From: Nemopilema nomurai
Taxonomy: Eukaryota; Cnidaria; Scyphozoa; Rhizostomeae; Rhizostomatidae
DNA length: 64,000 nucleotides
Assembly: GCA_003864495.1 (NCBI GenBank)
Contig: PEDN01001365.1
Location: 124,001 to 188,000, forward strand
Direction of reading: 5' to 3'
Shown: piece by piece, positions 13,101-26,029 of the stretch
Position numbering within the stretch: position 1 is the first letter of the stretch
Layout of the letters: each line of letters begins with the position of its first letter
Notes under the pieces: generated by a model
What the model saw: the letters and a program-made list of their open reading frames with translations, nothing else
Told to the model about the DNA's origin: nothing
Databases searched by the model: none
Position numbers and translations under genes: made by a program

Positions 13101-13680
13101 AAGCTCCGTCTTTTTTAAGATCAAGCACACAATTAGCCCGCGGGTCGACGATGATTAACAAAACTGAAAAACGATAAAAGTTATTTTCTCTTTATGAAGG
13201 AACTCGCTGGAAGATAAGCTAAATGATTTACCACTAACCTGGTATTGTAACGACCTCCTTGGCTTGAAAATTAAGCGAGGTAGCGTTCTAAAAGAAACAA
13301 ATTCACAACTGAGTTCCAACGGGCTAATCGGTTAACATAAACGAAAAACAAAATGACGATTAATGCTTGACAAGCAAGTTTCCTTTATCAACCTAATTTC
13401 GGCACAAGAATATACGTTGCCTGAAGCGATCACCGCAGCGAAAATCGACTCAATTTGCAAAATCTTTCGCATTTAAATTTAGTATAAGAAACCTGAAGTT
13501 TAGAAGCACGTAGAGTTAGAGTATCACAGAACTCTCTCAAACTAGGGACAATCAGAGGATTTTTGTACAAGAGGATTTAAATGGCATCTTGTCAATGTTT
13601 AGAGACATTCATTACATGATGTGTTCTCTAAAGCAAGAAAGAAAAAACATCTACAGCTTGGCCATGACTTCTGGTCACGA
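10130..13680. other. Intergenic DNA, nothing recognised
   Basis: Short frames lack motifs. A CRE octamer is at 10237-10244. A small CTAAA-rich stretch at about 12960-12990 looks like degenerate simple sequence rather than telomere. Confidence 0.4.
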
Positions 13681-13689
13681 CAGTAACAG

Positions 13690-13775
13690 GTCGGCCACGA
13701 CTTTTTTTGAGTCGGGAACAACTCGGCCACGATTTTTTGGGTCGGGAGCAACTCTGCCACGGCTATTGGAGATGA
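13690..13775. repeat. Tandem repeat, about 33-bp unit, 2.5 copies
   Basis: The unit starts with the motif CTCGGCCACGATTTTTTGGG and ends in the variant GTCGGGA(A/G)CAA. It is repeated head to tail in two full copies and one partial copy. Confidence 0.6.
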
Positions 13776-14865
13776 AATTGCTAAGGCCAGAATAATTGGA
13801 CATGACAGAAATGATTCCACTAGAGGGAAATGCGGTCATCTAAACAGCGGTTGCAAAAAGTCAGAGGTTACATATGTCCGTGTTTTGAATGTTCTGGGTG
13901 GCACCCAAAGGTCAGAACAGGACATAGTCTGGTAGCCTCAAAGATGCACAGAAGCCTTAACAGATTATCTAAAATGAGCGCCTACTTCTGCATACACTGG
14001 TTCTGAGGGCCCCACTGAAGTAGCTCAGGTTTTCAGAGGGGAGCAAGGATTGGCGCTAAATCAATGGATTAAGCATGGTGGCATTGCAATGCAACATCCG
14101 AGGCATCACCGACGCGGCAAGCAGCAACACCCTGAATGATTCAGGTCCTGAATAGAGTCCTTGATTGAGTTCTTACCACAGGAAGCTGCAGCTAATCTTG
14201 ATAAATAAGGTGGTCCCCAGTACGTTTTCTAGCTATACGATCAAATCAAGCACCACAAATGGTACGATTCACATGGGTACACTCCATACATCACCATTGG
14301 TACAGCTATTACTGCATAACACTGTGTCGCGGGTACGCTTTGACGGCGGTTTAACTCGACAAAGCTTTATTTTGCTGTGCTGGTTTTCGAAATTAGCAAT
14401 TTAATTAACGGTGCCCTTATTGTGACCACTGGGTATTCTACGCACGTGTTACGCTACGGGTATTTCTTGCTGGGATCTGGAGATTCCTTAGCCTTGGACT
14501 GCGAAAGACTTTTTCTTGACGATCGCCTTTGTAACAAAACAGCATATTAAGGAGATTACGAAGAAGTGAGAGCCTAAAAAATATGAACTAACAAAGTATT
14601 TTATTGCACTTTTCTTTGCAATTTTGTACGACACTTTTCCTTTGCATTGTAGTACCTATTTTTTAATTAGCAGTATGAAGTACAGAGAGAGACGATTATT
14701 CGTACCTATAAACTTGTCATATTTTCGGAAACGATACATACGTAGAAAGTGTAGGTTGCGGAACGTGTGATACGGAATGAAAGAAACGAGTTCGAAGCGA
14801 ATGAAGCAAATACAAAAGATATCATATTATAAAGGGTTAATGTGTCCGTTAGGCTACGTTAGGGT

Positions 14866-14902
14866 CCAGACTCCAGTACTAGGGCCCAGACTCCAGTACT
14901 TG
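14866..14902. repeat. Short direct duplication
   Basis: The motif GGGYCCAGACTCCAGTACT occurs twice in immediate succession. Confidence 0.6.
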
Positions 14903-14904
14903 AC

Positions 14905-17900
14905 AAGCAGACAATAATAACTACACTCGCTATGTGGTATAAAGTTGATTGATCATAATAAGATGTTCCTTTGACCACACCCCTACTGTTTTCCCCACCA
15001 TCACCAAGGCCCCCTTAAGTTCTTCGTTGTCGGTTGAAAAATTTTAAGACAGTTCACCACTGATTCTAGCTTACTTTAGTGATCACCTGGTGGACAAAAG
15101 TGTGCAAACAATGCGAGTTGCCTTCCCAGTTGCAACCCCATTCCCCAACCCCAACCCCAGCGGAAAGGTCATTTCCGCGTCGATAGGATAATTTACGGCA
15201 TAGTGAAACGCTTAAGCAAATTTTCAATATTTTCTCAAACATGAAGATGTGAATATAAGAACAAAAGGCTACAAAATTAGATACCAAGATCAAAATTTAC
15301 AAAAACAGAAGCAAGATTGCAAAGAATCAATCTGCTCTAATGAAGATCATGGGTGGCAATTTAGTAGGAAACTACCCGGGGGCCATTTCACTTCATTAGA
15401 AGTAATGACAACTGGCAACAGTAATGGATAAAGATGTCTTTCTAAAATACAAAAATCAAGGCCCTGATATTTTGTGCCATTTTGAAGTTCCGTGTCACGA
15501 AACATTTATTTAAAAATTCAGGTCCGTTGCAGCCTTTTAAAGTTGTACCATAATTTCCAAATCGCCACGGGAGTGCATAATTTACAATAGGTTCCTGTGA
15601 TCCTGAAACCCCCTTTTATAGAAAAAAGCCTTATTCTCTTCAAAAGGGGACTCTTTTTATAAAAACAGTCTTGAGTCTGAATGAGTTTACGTCTGAAAGC
15701 AAATTGTCATTCTCGATACCTTCATTCTCACAACAAAAGTAGCTATTTATGGCTGATGGGTGTTCCATTGAATATTTTCCATCTTCACATAAGCTACGGA
15801 TAAACTTGAGAGCAGGTAGGATTTTGTAGGCATCTCACTGCAATGCAGTTTTCAAATAAAGACTATCCCCACTGCTTTGGCCTTTGATAATGATTACGTT
15901 GTGGTTTCCCCCAGCTTCAAACAGGAGTTCAAGTGTCAGATATATCAATGAGGATGAAAAGAACCGAATTGCAGCAAAAGACAACAGCGCACTTGATACG
16001 GAGTCTTATGTCATATTTCGTCATCTGGGTTCTTTGAAAGCCTTGGTTTTAGTCAAAAAAGAGCTAATTTTTATCATTTAAGCATCGGACGGAAAAATAG
16101 ATTATTCAGGTGATTGCTCTACTTCCTTAGTTTTATCAAGTTCGTAAAGTTATATTAAGTTTTATTCAAGGCAAAGAGCGAGAGAACCAGAGAGGGGTGG
16201 CAAATGGCGATTGCCAATCAGCCTGAAATTCTAAATCAGATTCCCTGAGAAGTTAATTAATTTTCATCAATGTCTTAGCTTTCAGAAGGCGTGATGGTGA
16301 AATGAGCGCTTGGGAGTTACGCCACTGCTCTTTATGGCGTTCCGTGGGGTTTAATATGAGAAGACCTTTGGGAAAAATCTAATGTGCTCTTTCAGAACCT
16401 TAAGAAGGATATTCACTTGTAACCAGAGGCTTTATCCTGTAATCACTTTCAAAGGACTCAATCCCTGTTGAGGGCCCATGTATGTATCATACACTCCCCA
16501 GACAAAGACGAGGTTTCATTGATAACATAGGTTGTTATATGTAACAATTCGTCTCTAAAGTACGTACAATGAACTGCAGCATTGGAAGTTGACTGTTTCC
16601 AGGGCCGCAAAATTTACCGTTAGGGTCTAAATTGGATTGGGGACTTGGATCCAATATTGATTGGGGCCACTTCAAATGTACCAACAAATTTTATGTCATA
16701 CTACTCATATAATGAACAATATTTTACATTGGCTATTCAAATTTTGTTCGGGGACCCATAAAATGAATCACAAACGGGAATATACGTCACTGACTGTATT
16801 GATGCAATGAATCGCTTTCCATTTTTATTTCCGAGCAGAGGAAATAGTTTATTAGTACATAAAATTACCTTGAATCGTTTCTTTCGGACCCCTATTAAGC
16901 ACAACTTATGTGGTTCTTAAATTTGTTATTAAAATTATGTAAAGCAACTTCTTATCAATGCTGGAGAAATATCAGAACAGATTCTGAAAGTCTATTTCCT
17001 CTTCTCGACAAGTAATTAGTTCTTGTATCCTCAACTGTCATACAAATGCGATTTTGGAAATAAGAGTTGTATTGAAGAAACAAGCTAAATTTGGTTCTTA
17101 AATAAAACACATGGGAAGGAAGGGAATTAATTTAAAAAATTGTTAGACCAGCATAAGCGTTAAGGAAGGCCCTGAGTGGATAGCTAGGGATGTCTTTTGA
17201 GAAAGTTCTCTTAGAGACGTGAGGAAACAATAAAACGGTGCTGATTTCTTGCCAACAAAACAACTGGCTTAAACGCTTGTTTATTAGGATTTCTTTGCTA
17301 TCGCCACCGCTGAAATATTGGTCTTACAACAGCGTATGGTATCAATAAGGGAACTTTGAAACGTTTACAAGGGAATGATTTAAGGCCTTAATTCTGCCAA
17401 CAATAATTTGCCTGGTCCACATAGCTGAAAACGCTGGGTCCCTCGATAGGCATGCCTCGCATATATTTTCATTAAAGTAATCTCTAAAACGTAACTTCTT
17501 GCCTAGCGTTCATAGGGTACAAAGCCTGTGAGAAGTTTTCCAACAAGGATGGCCAGTTCGACAAAGACTTTTTTCTTGGGGGAGGGGGAGGGTGCTGATA
17601 ATCTAGTCAGTCTCCTTGTACTTCTCTCTCTCTTTAGGTACGGTTCCGCCAGAGAAAATGCCAACAGAACATCGAGGATGGCAAAGATTGCAAGGTAAAG
17701 ACCTCACTGCCAAGGGTAATCCATGATAAAAGCGACCTTATTAACAGGAACCACAAGATAAACTATACAAGTTCTGGCTACAACCAGGAACAAGAGAGGA
17801 TACCCCGACAATGCCAATTTACAAAGGCTACTGCAAATATTTGAGAATGGACACTCGTCTTGCCAAACAATACCCACAAGTATGATTTCATTACTGCTTG

Positions 17901-18100
17901 TTGTACCTGCAAGACACGTGTTTCTTAATGGTTCTCTATTCTACTGGTACCCAGTCGTCAATATCAACTGGTTGTAACAGCCAAGAAGAAAGTTTGCCGA
18001 AAATCTTTAATCAAATTTTATACCAGTTGTCCACCTGCGGTCAGGTGACAGAGGACTTTCTGGTACAGTTTCCTTGATTTTCTGAAAAGAACGTCTACAG
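14905..18100. other. Intergenic DNA, nothing recognised
   Basis: No gene, RNA or clear repeat could be supported on either strand. Confidence 0.4.
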
Positions 18101-18121
18101 CTTGGAGGTATTTGTAAGAAA

Positions 18122-18258
<137 letters not shown>

Positions 18259-18367
18259 GTAGATGTTCCTATAGGTACATTTGATGATATTAATGCAAGT
18301 TAAGCCATTCGTAATGTCGACAAAAGTACCGCTGCATACTGCTAAGTCGTATACTAGATAATTTTCT

Positions 18368-18652
18368 GTTGCCTATGACCTTTTCTCGTCCTCAATCCTA
18401 TCCAGTGTTGGGGCTGCGATGGCCCCTGCTGGTGTGGGCAGTCCTCTCTCACACAACAGGTCCTCTGCACACTGCGATGGAGCTGCGATGGCTCCCTTGT
18501 GCAATCGGTAAAAGAGAGGGGCAGTGCGGATAAATGGCTTGGCCTCGAGTGCTGGCTTGAAAGCATGACCCGATAGCTCTTGGCGTACAAAGTCAAGGGT
18601 CGTGAGTTTGAGTCTCGCTCGGGTCGGTTATTTTTCCGCACTCTCTATGATT
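18368..18652 (+). mobile_element. SINE-like insertion flanked by 14-bp direct repeats
   Basis: The 14-base motif CTAGATAATTTTCT occurs at 18354-18367 and again at 18653-18666, exactly bounding a 285-bp segment. This is the pattern of a target-site duplication. The segment contains a tRNA-like fold near its right end (18567-18625), and an internal GCTGCGATGG motif is repeated. Imperfect inverted repeats (AGTGCGGATAAA at 18523-18534 and TTTTTCCGCACT at 18631-18642) enclose the tRNA-like part. Insertion by retrotransposition is inferred. A tRNA part near the 3' end is unusual, since most SINEs have it at the head. Confidence 0.65.
18567..18625 (+). tRNA. tRNA-like pseudogene lacking a D-arm, inside the SINE-like element
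   Basis: The 59 bases fold as a perfect 7-bp acceptor stem (GACCCGA with TCGGGTC), a 5-bp anticodon stem with a 7-base loop GTACAAA, and a 5-bp T stem with loop TTTGAGT. Only six bases, TAGCTC, stand where the D-arm should be, so the 3' half of that arm is missing. The loop would present ACA at the anticodon. The T loop has TTT instead of TTC. I read it as a decayed tRNA-derived part of a retroelement, not a working tRNA. Confidence 0.5.
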
Positions 18653-18669
18653 CTAGATAATTTTCTAGA

Positions 18670-20870
18670 TTAGAAGTTGGATTGTCTCTCGGGTACTCCT
18701 TGACTTTTGTACGATTCAGCCTGGTCGGACTTTCGTAAAGTCAGGCCGTTTCCTGATCACGGTCCGACTTAAGTTGGACGCAACTGCATGTATCTAGAAG
18801 CAGCATTATTGTTCTTTCAAAGAAGCCATGTACATCGGAATAGAGATGGTGCTGACGTAGATTAAGCGAGCCAGTAAGACGGTGAAAATATCACATAAAG
18901 AGGATGGGAAAATCTCCTTACAGAGATAGAATGAAAGATACTTGGGTCTAAAAAGCCTTTTGTCGGTAGAAGCATAACAATCATGGCGTATACATATTCA
19001 TTCCGAAGATTCTATTAGTAAATCAAGATGACTTACACGAGGATCACAGGCCTAAGACTCAATTGTCGAACAGGCTGATATCCTAACCAAGTTTCCTACG
19101 GCCATTATGTTTTCAACCTCAACGCTCCATGGGGTGGGCTTATGAATGATGCCAAGATTGATGTCTTGCTATTCAAGAAGGGTGAAACTTTCGAGATAAA
19201 AGAAAGAAGGAAATTGGTTTTGAAGCGTCGTGTAGCTGCAAAAGCAAGCCGTGTGTTCCTCCCCTAGGCTATGATTGACCTGCGTTTGCCGCATCCAGCT
19301 CAATTATCGGACATTCAGTATATCTCGATGTCATCTAACCTTGATTTGAATCATCATTCAAAAGCATTTGCTACAAACACACTGTGTAGATTGGCACTTG
19401 TGAAGACATGCCTTTAAAATACCAGGTCATAGAGATTGTGGTTCTACGCGCAGGGGCCGCGCAGTTTACCAATGCAGAGGAGGGGACATCGTAGGCAAGA
19501 GCGAGAGAGAAGGGCATTGGCTTATCCAAGGGAATAGGGAATCCACCTCCCCCATTCTTGAAAAAAAACCCACGAGATCTTCCCAAAACTCAATAAAATC
19601 CGTACCTCAGGGGAGGGGGCCACGGTAGGGGCTAGACAGATTCAGTTGTTGGACATCAATGCATCAGCAGCAGAACTTCATCTCGCAAAAATTAACCTAA
19701 AAAGGGAATTTCAATGTAAACTTTCTTGTCGTTCTTTTGCCATCTCGGCAACAACTCCCTCTTCTTATAAAATAACTCACTTATATATTAATTTACTAAC
19801 AAAGGATGGTTAAGAGGTAGAAGAAAGAAAAGCGTTCATTCATTAGATTGTACACGAAAGCGAGACTACGGATATAATACTGTCCAATCATAATAGAAGA
19901 GGCTATTCCTGTTACATCGAGACACTCCCCTCGTGTTTCAGGGGCTGCGTACACCCCAGGACCAGGGGAAGGGAGCTGTACCCTGTCATTCTAGAGAGCA
20001 ATCTTTCCAAGTAATCTATGTTGGAGTTAATGGTCCACACATTTCTCTCGCTTTCTAGCTCTACATTTTAAAAAACCAGTGAGCTAGCAGTTAAGAAGCA
20101 TGATACTATGTACCAAGCACTCATCAAGTTGATTTTGCATTCAAAGGTCAATTTTCTTGTGAGAAGTCGACATGAACCCATTAAAAGTGGCTTTCTGTAG
20201 CGGAACCCCGTAGCTTTGGCCTAAAACTAGGACGTCTATAAACAGTTTGGCTATAAACAGCAATGCATGTGTGACTCATTGGTGTGTGAGCATTGACCAC
20301 AGAGATACAGTGAATTGAATTTCCACTTTGCCGGGTTGTTTTAATTCAAATGAACTTTGAGACTACAGTGAAGATGAAGATCTTAAGTAATTGCAGTTCC
20401 AACTCGTCGTGTTTTCTATGATACCAGAAACAAAACATCTGACAAAAAGCGATTGCCAGACACAGTCGGCAATGAAAAATAATTGTATAATATGCTCAAG
20501 CTGGAAGGTAATCCAATAAAACGAAATTTTCTTTAAAATTGATTTATTAAGGACTTGAGTGACAGCGAGTCGAAAGCAAGGCCACAGGATTTCATGCAGA
20601 TCGTAGTAACAGAAAAACTTAGTGGCAAGACGAAATTTGTTTTTGATAGCTGAGGATATCATATACAAAAGAAACAAAGATGGATAATCAAATGATTTTA
20701 AGGACTCAAGTGTGTATGCCAAAATTCTAAGGAAAACTCTGAATGTTTCCTATTAATCGGTGAAGTTAATAGGGAGATTGAATTTCACTGATGCAAAAGA
20801 AGCATTCCAAATGGTAATCTCTCTTCTCAATTAAATGAAAACGGGTATCGTGGTAATCTGTTGCGTCAAA
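18670..20870. other. Intergenic DNA, nothing recognised
   Basis: Short open frames only; no motif, RNA gene or repeat could be supported. Confidence 0.4.
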
Positions 20871-20877
20871 TAGATGT

Positions 20878-21375
20878 CAAGGAGTAGGAATGGAGGAGGG
20901 GGGAATGGAGAAATTAAGGGAAGAATGCTGAAGGAGAGAGGGGGAAGAAGAAATGAGGGACAGAATTAAGGTTGGTAGGAGTGAAGGAGAGATTCAAAGA
21001 AGGGGGAGGGACAATGGGACAGGTGGGGAAGGTGGGACAATGAAAATAGGAAGAAGGTAAGAATGGAAGGAGGGAAGGCGAGATTGATCGAAAAAGGGAA
21101 AGAGAGAAATTGAGAGAGGGAGAAAAAAAGGAATAATGTAAGAAGGAAGGAAAGTAATCGTAGGACGGAAGGGGAGATTGATGGAATGAGAGAGGGTAAG
21201 TGGAATAAAGGAATGACGGAACAAATGATTGGAGGAGAGACAGAATGGGGGGGGGAGAAGAGTAGCAATGGATGATGGTCAGGAGAGAGAAAGGAGAAGG
21301 ATGGAGAAGAGAAACATGAAAATCAAAAAGAGGGAAAGACAATCCACTAAAATTGGAAGAGGGAGGCAGTTGAGA
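20878..21375. repeat. Polypurine tract, about 0.5 kb
   Basis: The plus strand is overwhelmingly G and A (GGGAGA, GGAAGG and AGAGAG words without a fixed period). The complementary strand gives long Ser/Pro/Phe/Leu-rich open frames in several frames at once, a composition artefact. Such tracts can form triplex DNA. Confidence 0.8.
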
Positions 21376-21399
21376 GGATATAGTAAGTATATGATGCAG

Positions 21400-24090
21400 G
21401 GTTCTCATGCGACATCTTTGATGTTTTCTGAGAAGCCAGAAAAGCGCTCATTTTTCTTCAGACCTGCTACCCATAAATTGCCTACTTTTCACTTCAAGTC
21501 TTAAAAGATCTGGGAAGTTAAACGATAAAAGTAATTAAACTATCGAATGATATAAGAAGATTCCTTTTGTTGAAACACAATAAAATCTGTAGAATGGGGA
21601 GACGGAATAATGGCAACGGAGGAAGAAGTGGCAGAAAGTAGGTCTATATCGCGGTTATTTTAAAGTACATCATTACAACTGCGCCAATCTAGACAAAAGT
21701 GTAGAGATAAAAATGTAGACCAATTTCTTTAGATGCTCAAAATGTTATAGAAGCAAAGACATTGGCCTTTTATTGGTGACATGACAGATAATAGAAATAA
21801 AGAATGAAATCAATTAGAATAAAGAGATAATGTGAAAATATAGAAACTGTGAATATTTAGATGAGGGGCAAATACAGATATAGTGAAAATACAGATAAAG
21901 GATTTAGAGGATATAGAAAGAAGGGGTAGATAAATGGGCGTGCATAGATGGGTAGAGATCAAATGTCTTGAGGTGTGACAGTTTTAGTTGGAAGAACTGT
22001 CTGCAAAATAAATTAATGAAATTTAGGACCAACGAGACATAGACAAGCAACCAAAGTACAATAAACAAATAAATGAAATGAATATAAAAGCGAATGATAA
22101 AGAATTCGGAGCATTAAATGACAGCCTCCAAAAAGGAAGTGGAATGATAATCGACAAATCAATTGCATAGTGATCATGAAGATAAAAGGAAGTTTAAAAT
22201 AGTTTAACTACCCACACCCATCACCAGGCAGACAGAAGTGGAGTATTTTAAGAATGAGCCTCTTTCAGTTATTATAGAATTACTCCTCTTTTTCATTCAA
22301 GTCATTTGGCAGATGACATGCAACTTTTCAGAAGCTGGAGTGGTGTCAATCAATCCAATTTCATTGGTAATGGTAAGAGAGGCTTAAAAGACATGTCTTT
22401 GAAGCTAGTAATAATTTGGAGACTGGATGCTGACACATTTCCGTTTTATCGATTTTGTCAAAAAATATAAACAGGACTTTCTTGTCCATATAAAGGGATT
22501 TCCTGGACAGATTTTGGAACACCTTTGTACATAGAATAAAACGTTTCAAAGCTTCACTTTAACTAAAGTAATTAAGGGTAACTCGGTTAAACTCGATATT
22601 ATTACTTTGTTGAAAGACAATGTAATTTTAAGTAAGTTTTTAGGCACTTGGAATGGGCCTTAGGCTGGGCAATGGAATGGTTTTAAGTAAGTTGAATGCG
22701 CTTAGTCACGTGGTCTCTCTCGCCGCTAAGCCAATCACGGTCCCGAAAAATGTAAACAAACTTAGGCCAAAGCCTAGAATTGGGCATTTTTACCACCCTC
22801 CGTTAAAAAAAAGCGTGTAACATCCGCTGTAATAAATTTGAAGCTTTTTTATCAAAAGCCATACACAGATTAAATTTCCACAAGTCTATCGTGGAACATG
22901 ACCCCGATTTTCAACTGTTAAAAAAACCGTTCTAGGTAACTGAATTGAATTATCAACAGGCCACAACAGTGAAACTACGAGAATGCTTAGGTTTTCTAAA
23001 TGCCCCTCCTTTTAATGTGCTAAGAAGTATATTGGTCTTGTTGTACGGAGCTACATATTATAAATGTGATATTTCAAATAACCACGAGATATTTTATGCT
23101 AAAAGCCATTGACCTCTAGGGGTTGAAGAACACAGTAGGTGTTAAGGAAGGGAAAGTTGCCCTTGTCTGAAAATTTTTAGGGTTTTTTGGTACACTCTTG
23201 CCTAAATGGGGGTAACTGCACTGAGACGCTGATCCATGTCTATTTTAGTTTTAGATACCTCATTTCTCTTGAAGATATGACAATTATTCAAGGCAAGGGG
23301 TCATTTGGTCATGGCTCCAGCTCGACTGTAGGCAAGAGTTTTTCAAGGGAAGTTGCAGTCTCATGTTGAAATCAATACTGAAATGAGTTATCCCATCTAT
23401 AAAAATTCTGTTGTATCAGAATACAGCGATTTTCATGTGTGAAGATTCGCCTAAAATAGATACCATTATGTAATAAGGTAGTAATTTTCTTGCATAACCG
23501 AACTTCTATAAACGTGATTGAAGCTTTCATAAACGAAGAAGCAAATGTGAAGGAGCAGATTTGAACTAGCAATATGTTATATTTGTTCAAGGGGATACTG
23601 TTAAAAGACAAAACATTATGTGGCTTAGATCGGGAACTTTTTCACATTACCTCTTCCTGACCGTTTGTCAATGTAATAGACTGTATACTTAGAGAAATTT
23701 CTCTATTTCCTTTTGACGGTGGATAATGGAAAAGGTTTTGTTGTCGGCAACCACAAGCCATCGCAATTTTAACTTTGAGGTCGCTAGGATAAAGCAAGGA
23801 AAACATATTTGCAGATAATGGAGATTGTCTAGTTGTTTTCATTGGAGGATTTGGTTTACCTGTTGCCTGAATGTTGGCTAAGATGTCTCTCAAATCAACC
23901 GAATTCTATTAAGTCCCACAAATTTCCGTATAATAAGAAAATCTTAATTTGTGTGAGCTTTGCAGATGTCGTCGATTCAGGAGATTTTTGAATCAGTGTC
24001 TACTTTGGCTGGCTAAATGATACAAAGCCTGGGAAGGGTGCATGGTATTGTGGAATTCAAGGGGTATGAAAGTAGAGACTATAAACATAA
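21400..24090. other. Intergenic DNA, nothing recognised
   Basis: AT-rich sequence with many short simple-sequence words and no supportable gene. Confidence 0.4.
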
Positions 24091-24094
24091 GTTG

Positions 24095-24480
24095 GGTGGG
24101 GAAGGCAAACGGGGTCAAGAAGGGGGGGGGTGTTGGTCGAAAGTGCATCGAATGGTAACAGTTGTAACTTGGACGTAGACCGTAAAAATGGAAGAATTGA
24201 ATATTAAACAACTTACATTATCAAACAAGTGTGTTTGTCCATGGCTTGCTGAGTAAGATATATTTCACACTAAAATGAAAGAAAAGGTTTTGATAATCAG
24301 CCATTTCAAAAGGAAGGAGGAGGAAGAGTGTTTTGTTTTCTCGACTGTTTTTCCATCCTTTAAACAAGGGGGTCAGGGTAGAGGGAGTTGGTTGAAAGTG
24401 TCCATCGAATGGATTTAGTTTCAAGGTGGTGTTTTAGTGCCAGTTTCTAAAAAGACGCAGACCGTAAAAATGGAAGTATT
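24095..24480. repeat. Pair of diverged repeats about 290 bp apart
   Basis: A block with GTTGGTCGAAAGTGCATCGAATGG followed by AGACCGTAAAAATGGAAG near 24130-24195 recurs, diverged, near 24388-24476. The first motif reappears as GTTGGTTGAAAGTGTCCATCG and the second unchanged. No coding potential is evident. Confidence 0.5.
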
Positions 24481-24499
24481 TTATGCAGAACTACTTGCA

Positions 24500-26020
24500 T
24501 TAATCAAAGAAGCACCAAACCTACAAAGGGGGATCAATCGAGGCGTGAATTCGACCGATAGAAGGAATAACTGTTTGAATGGCAGAGAAGAAAGTGCCCG
24601 ATCTTGGGGACGAATGACGAACAAGTCTTGCTTTTATCATCAGTTTGGTTTGGAGGCTAATTTTACTGTACTGGAAACTCGATACTTAAGTTAGGGACAC
24701 CTCTGCTTCAATGTTGGGGCCAGGCACGAAACAAGAATAATAGGCAAAGGGTGGTGGGTAAAGTAGCCATCAATTATCCTCCTTGTGCATGGCAACCGTT
24801 TGGGCAATCAGAATATTCCATATTCAAAATGGCGGCACGTATAAGTCAGTCAGTCAGTCTTAATTAACGAACCATTGAATGCCAGACTTTGTATTATCCA
24901 AGTCTCATTATCAATATCCGGTAACTACGTTTACAACTATTTGTCGTCTTTCATAGCGCGTTCGATGCCGTGTGCGTAGGCTTTGGTATATAGAACACGA
25001 TGGCTCTATGTTGCTACTCTGATTTTCACGTTTAATGCGATCACCAGGTGATTGACAGTTTGCTGTTGGTAGTTGTCTGTCATAAAGTCTCCCATACCAT
25101 AGTGGCAGGGCCATATATGCTTGAGTTTTTGATTAAACAGCTAATACAATCACTAGGCATCTGGAAATGTCCGGATGATGATGTCATTGAGCTGCAGCCA
25201 TTGCAAAACACCCCTGTGAAAGACTTGACGAGTATCAATACTACACAATAGCTAATTCCCGATAAAACGTTCCTAAACATCGTTTGCGTGGTCAAAAGCT
25301 CTAAATACTGGATACACCACATAAAGGATGTTTTTCAGCACGCTAAGAGTCAGAAAACATGATGATGAACGTCCCTTGATTAAAGTCACACATAAACTGA
25401 AATTCGCCCAGAAACGATGGTGGTGCAGCTGCTAAATAGCTGTTTCGAAACCGTCGTTATTCATCCAGAAACACAGAGCATCTGTTTTTGATTGATGATC
25501 CCCTGTTCTCGTAAGCCTAGAATCACAAGAGCTGTGGTTATGAATTGTCTTTTCCTTCAACTGTATTCAATAGAAATGTATCTTGATGTTCTATTCACCA
25601 CGTGCTTTCAGACATCTTTTCCAGAATTAAGACTGAGCTTGCCCAGATGCTAATAGGCTTTGGGATTCAATGAGAAATAAAACTATTAATCTTAATGCTT
25701 TTCACGATGAGTTTCTCACAAATTCCAACCTATCTCTGTAGAACAGAAGCGCTTTCAGGGGGGAGTCGTGGCATTTGCCAAAACGGGCTGAATTACAAAT
25801 AACTCGAACGACAGTAACGCAATGCTAAAAATTACGCAGCTTGGCTAAACTTCTCAGAACTTGACATCAACTTCCCATGTATCTCGGGTAAAATATCACA
25901 ACAGATTCCTGCTTGAATAAGATAAATGGGGGTACTTCACGGCTCCTTCCTTGATCCTTTTATAGCTTTTGGCGTCAGCGTCAATCAAATAAGAAATCAG
26001 ACTACCGTACAAGCGACTTA
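24500..26020. other. Intergenic DNA, one weak exon-like frame
   Basis: A plus-strand frame at 25048-25251 opens after a CACCAG that could be a splice acceptor and ends in a stop. It has no recognisable domain and no supporting neighbour exon, so I do not call it a gene. Confidence 0.3.
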
Positions 26021-26029
26021 GCAAACGCA

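Noticed and set aside
18567..18625. Functional tRNA gene
   Set aside because: The D-arm is missing, the T loop is altered, and the sequence sits inside a 285-bp insertion with target duplications.
20914..21408. Minus-strand Ser/Pro/Phe/Leu-rich frames
   Set aside because: They are translations of the complement of a polypurine tract; similar frames appear in several phases at once.
25048..25251. Plus-strand exon-like frame after CACCAG
   Set aside because: There is a hydrophobic start and an acidic end but no known domain and no linked exons, so it is noted only within the intergenic entry.
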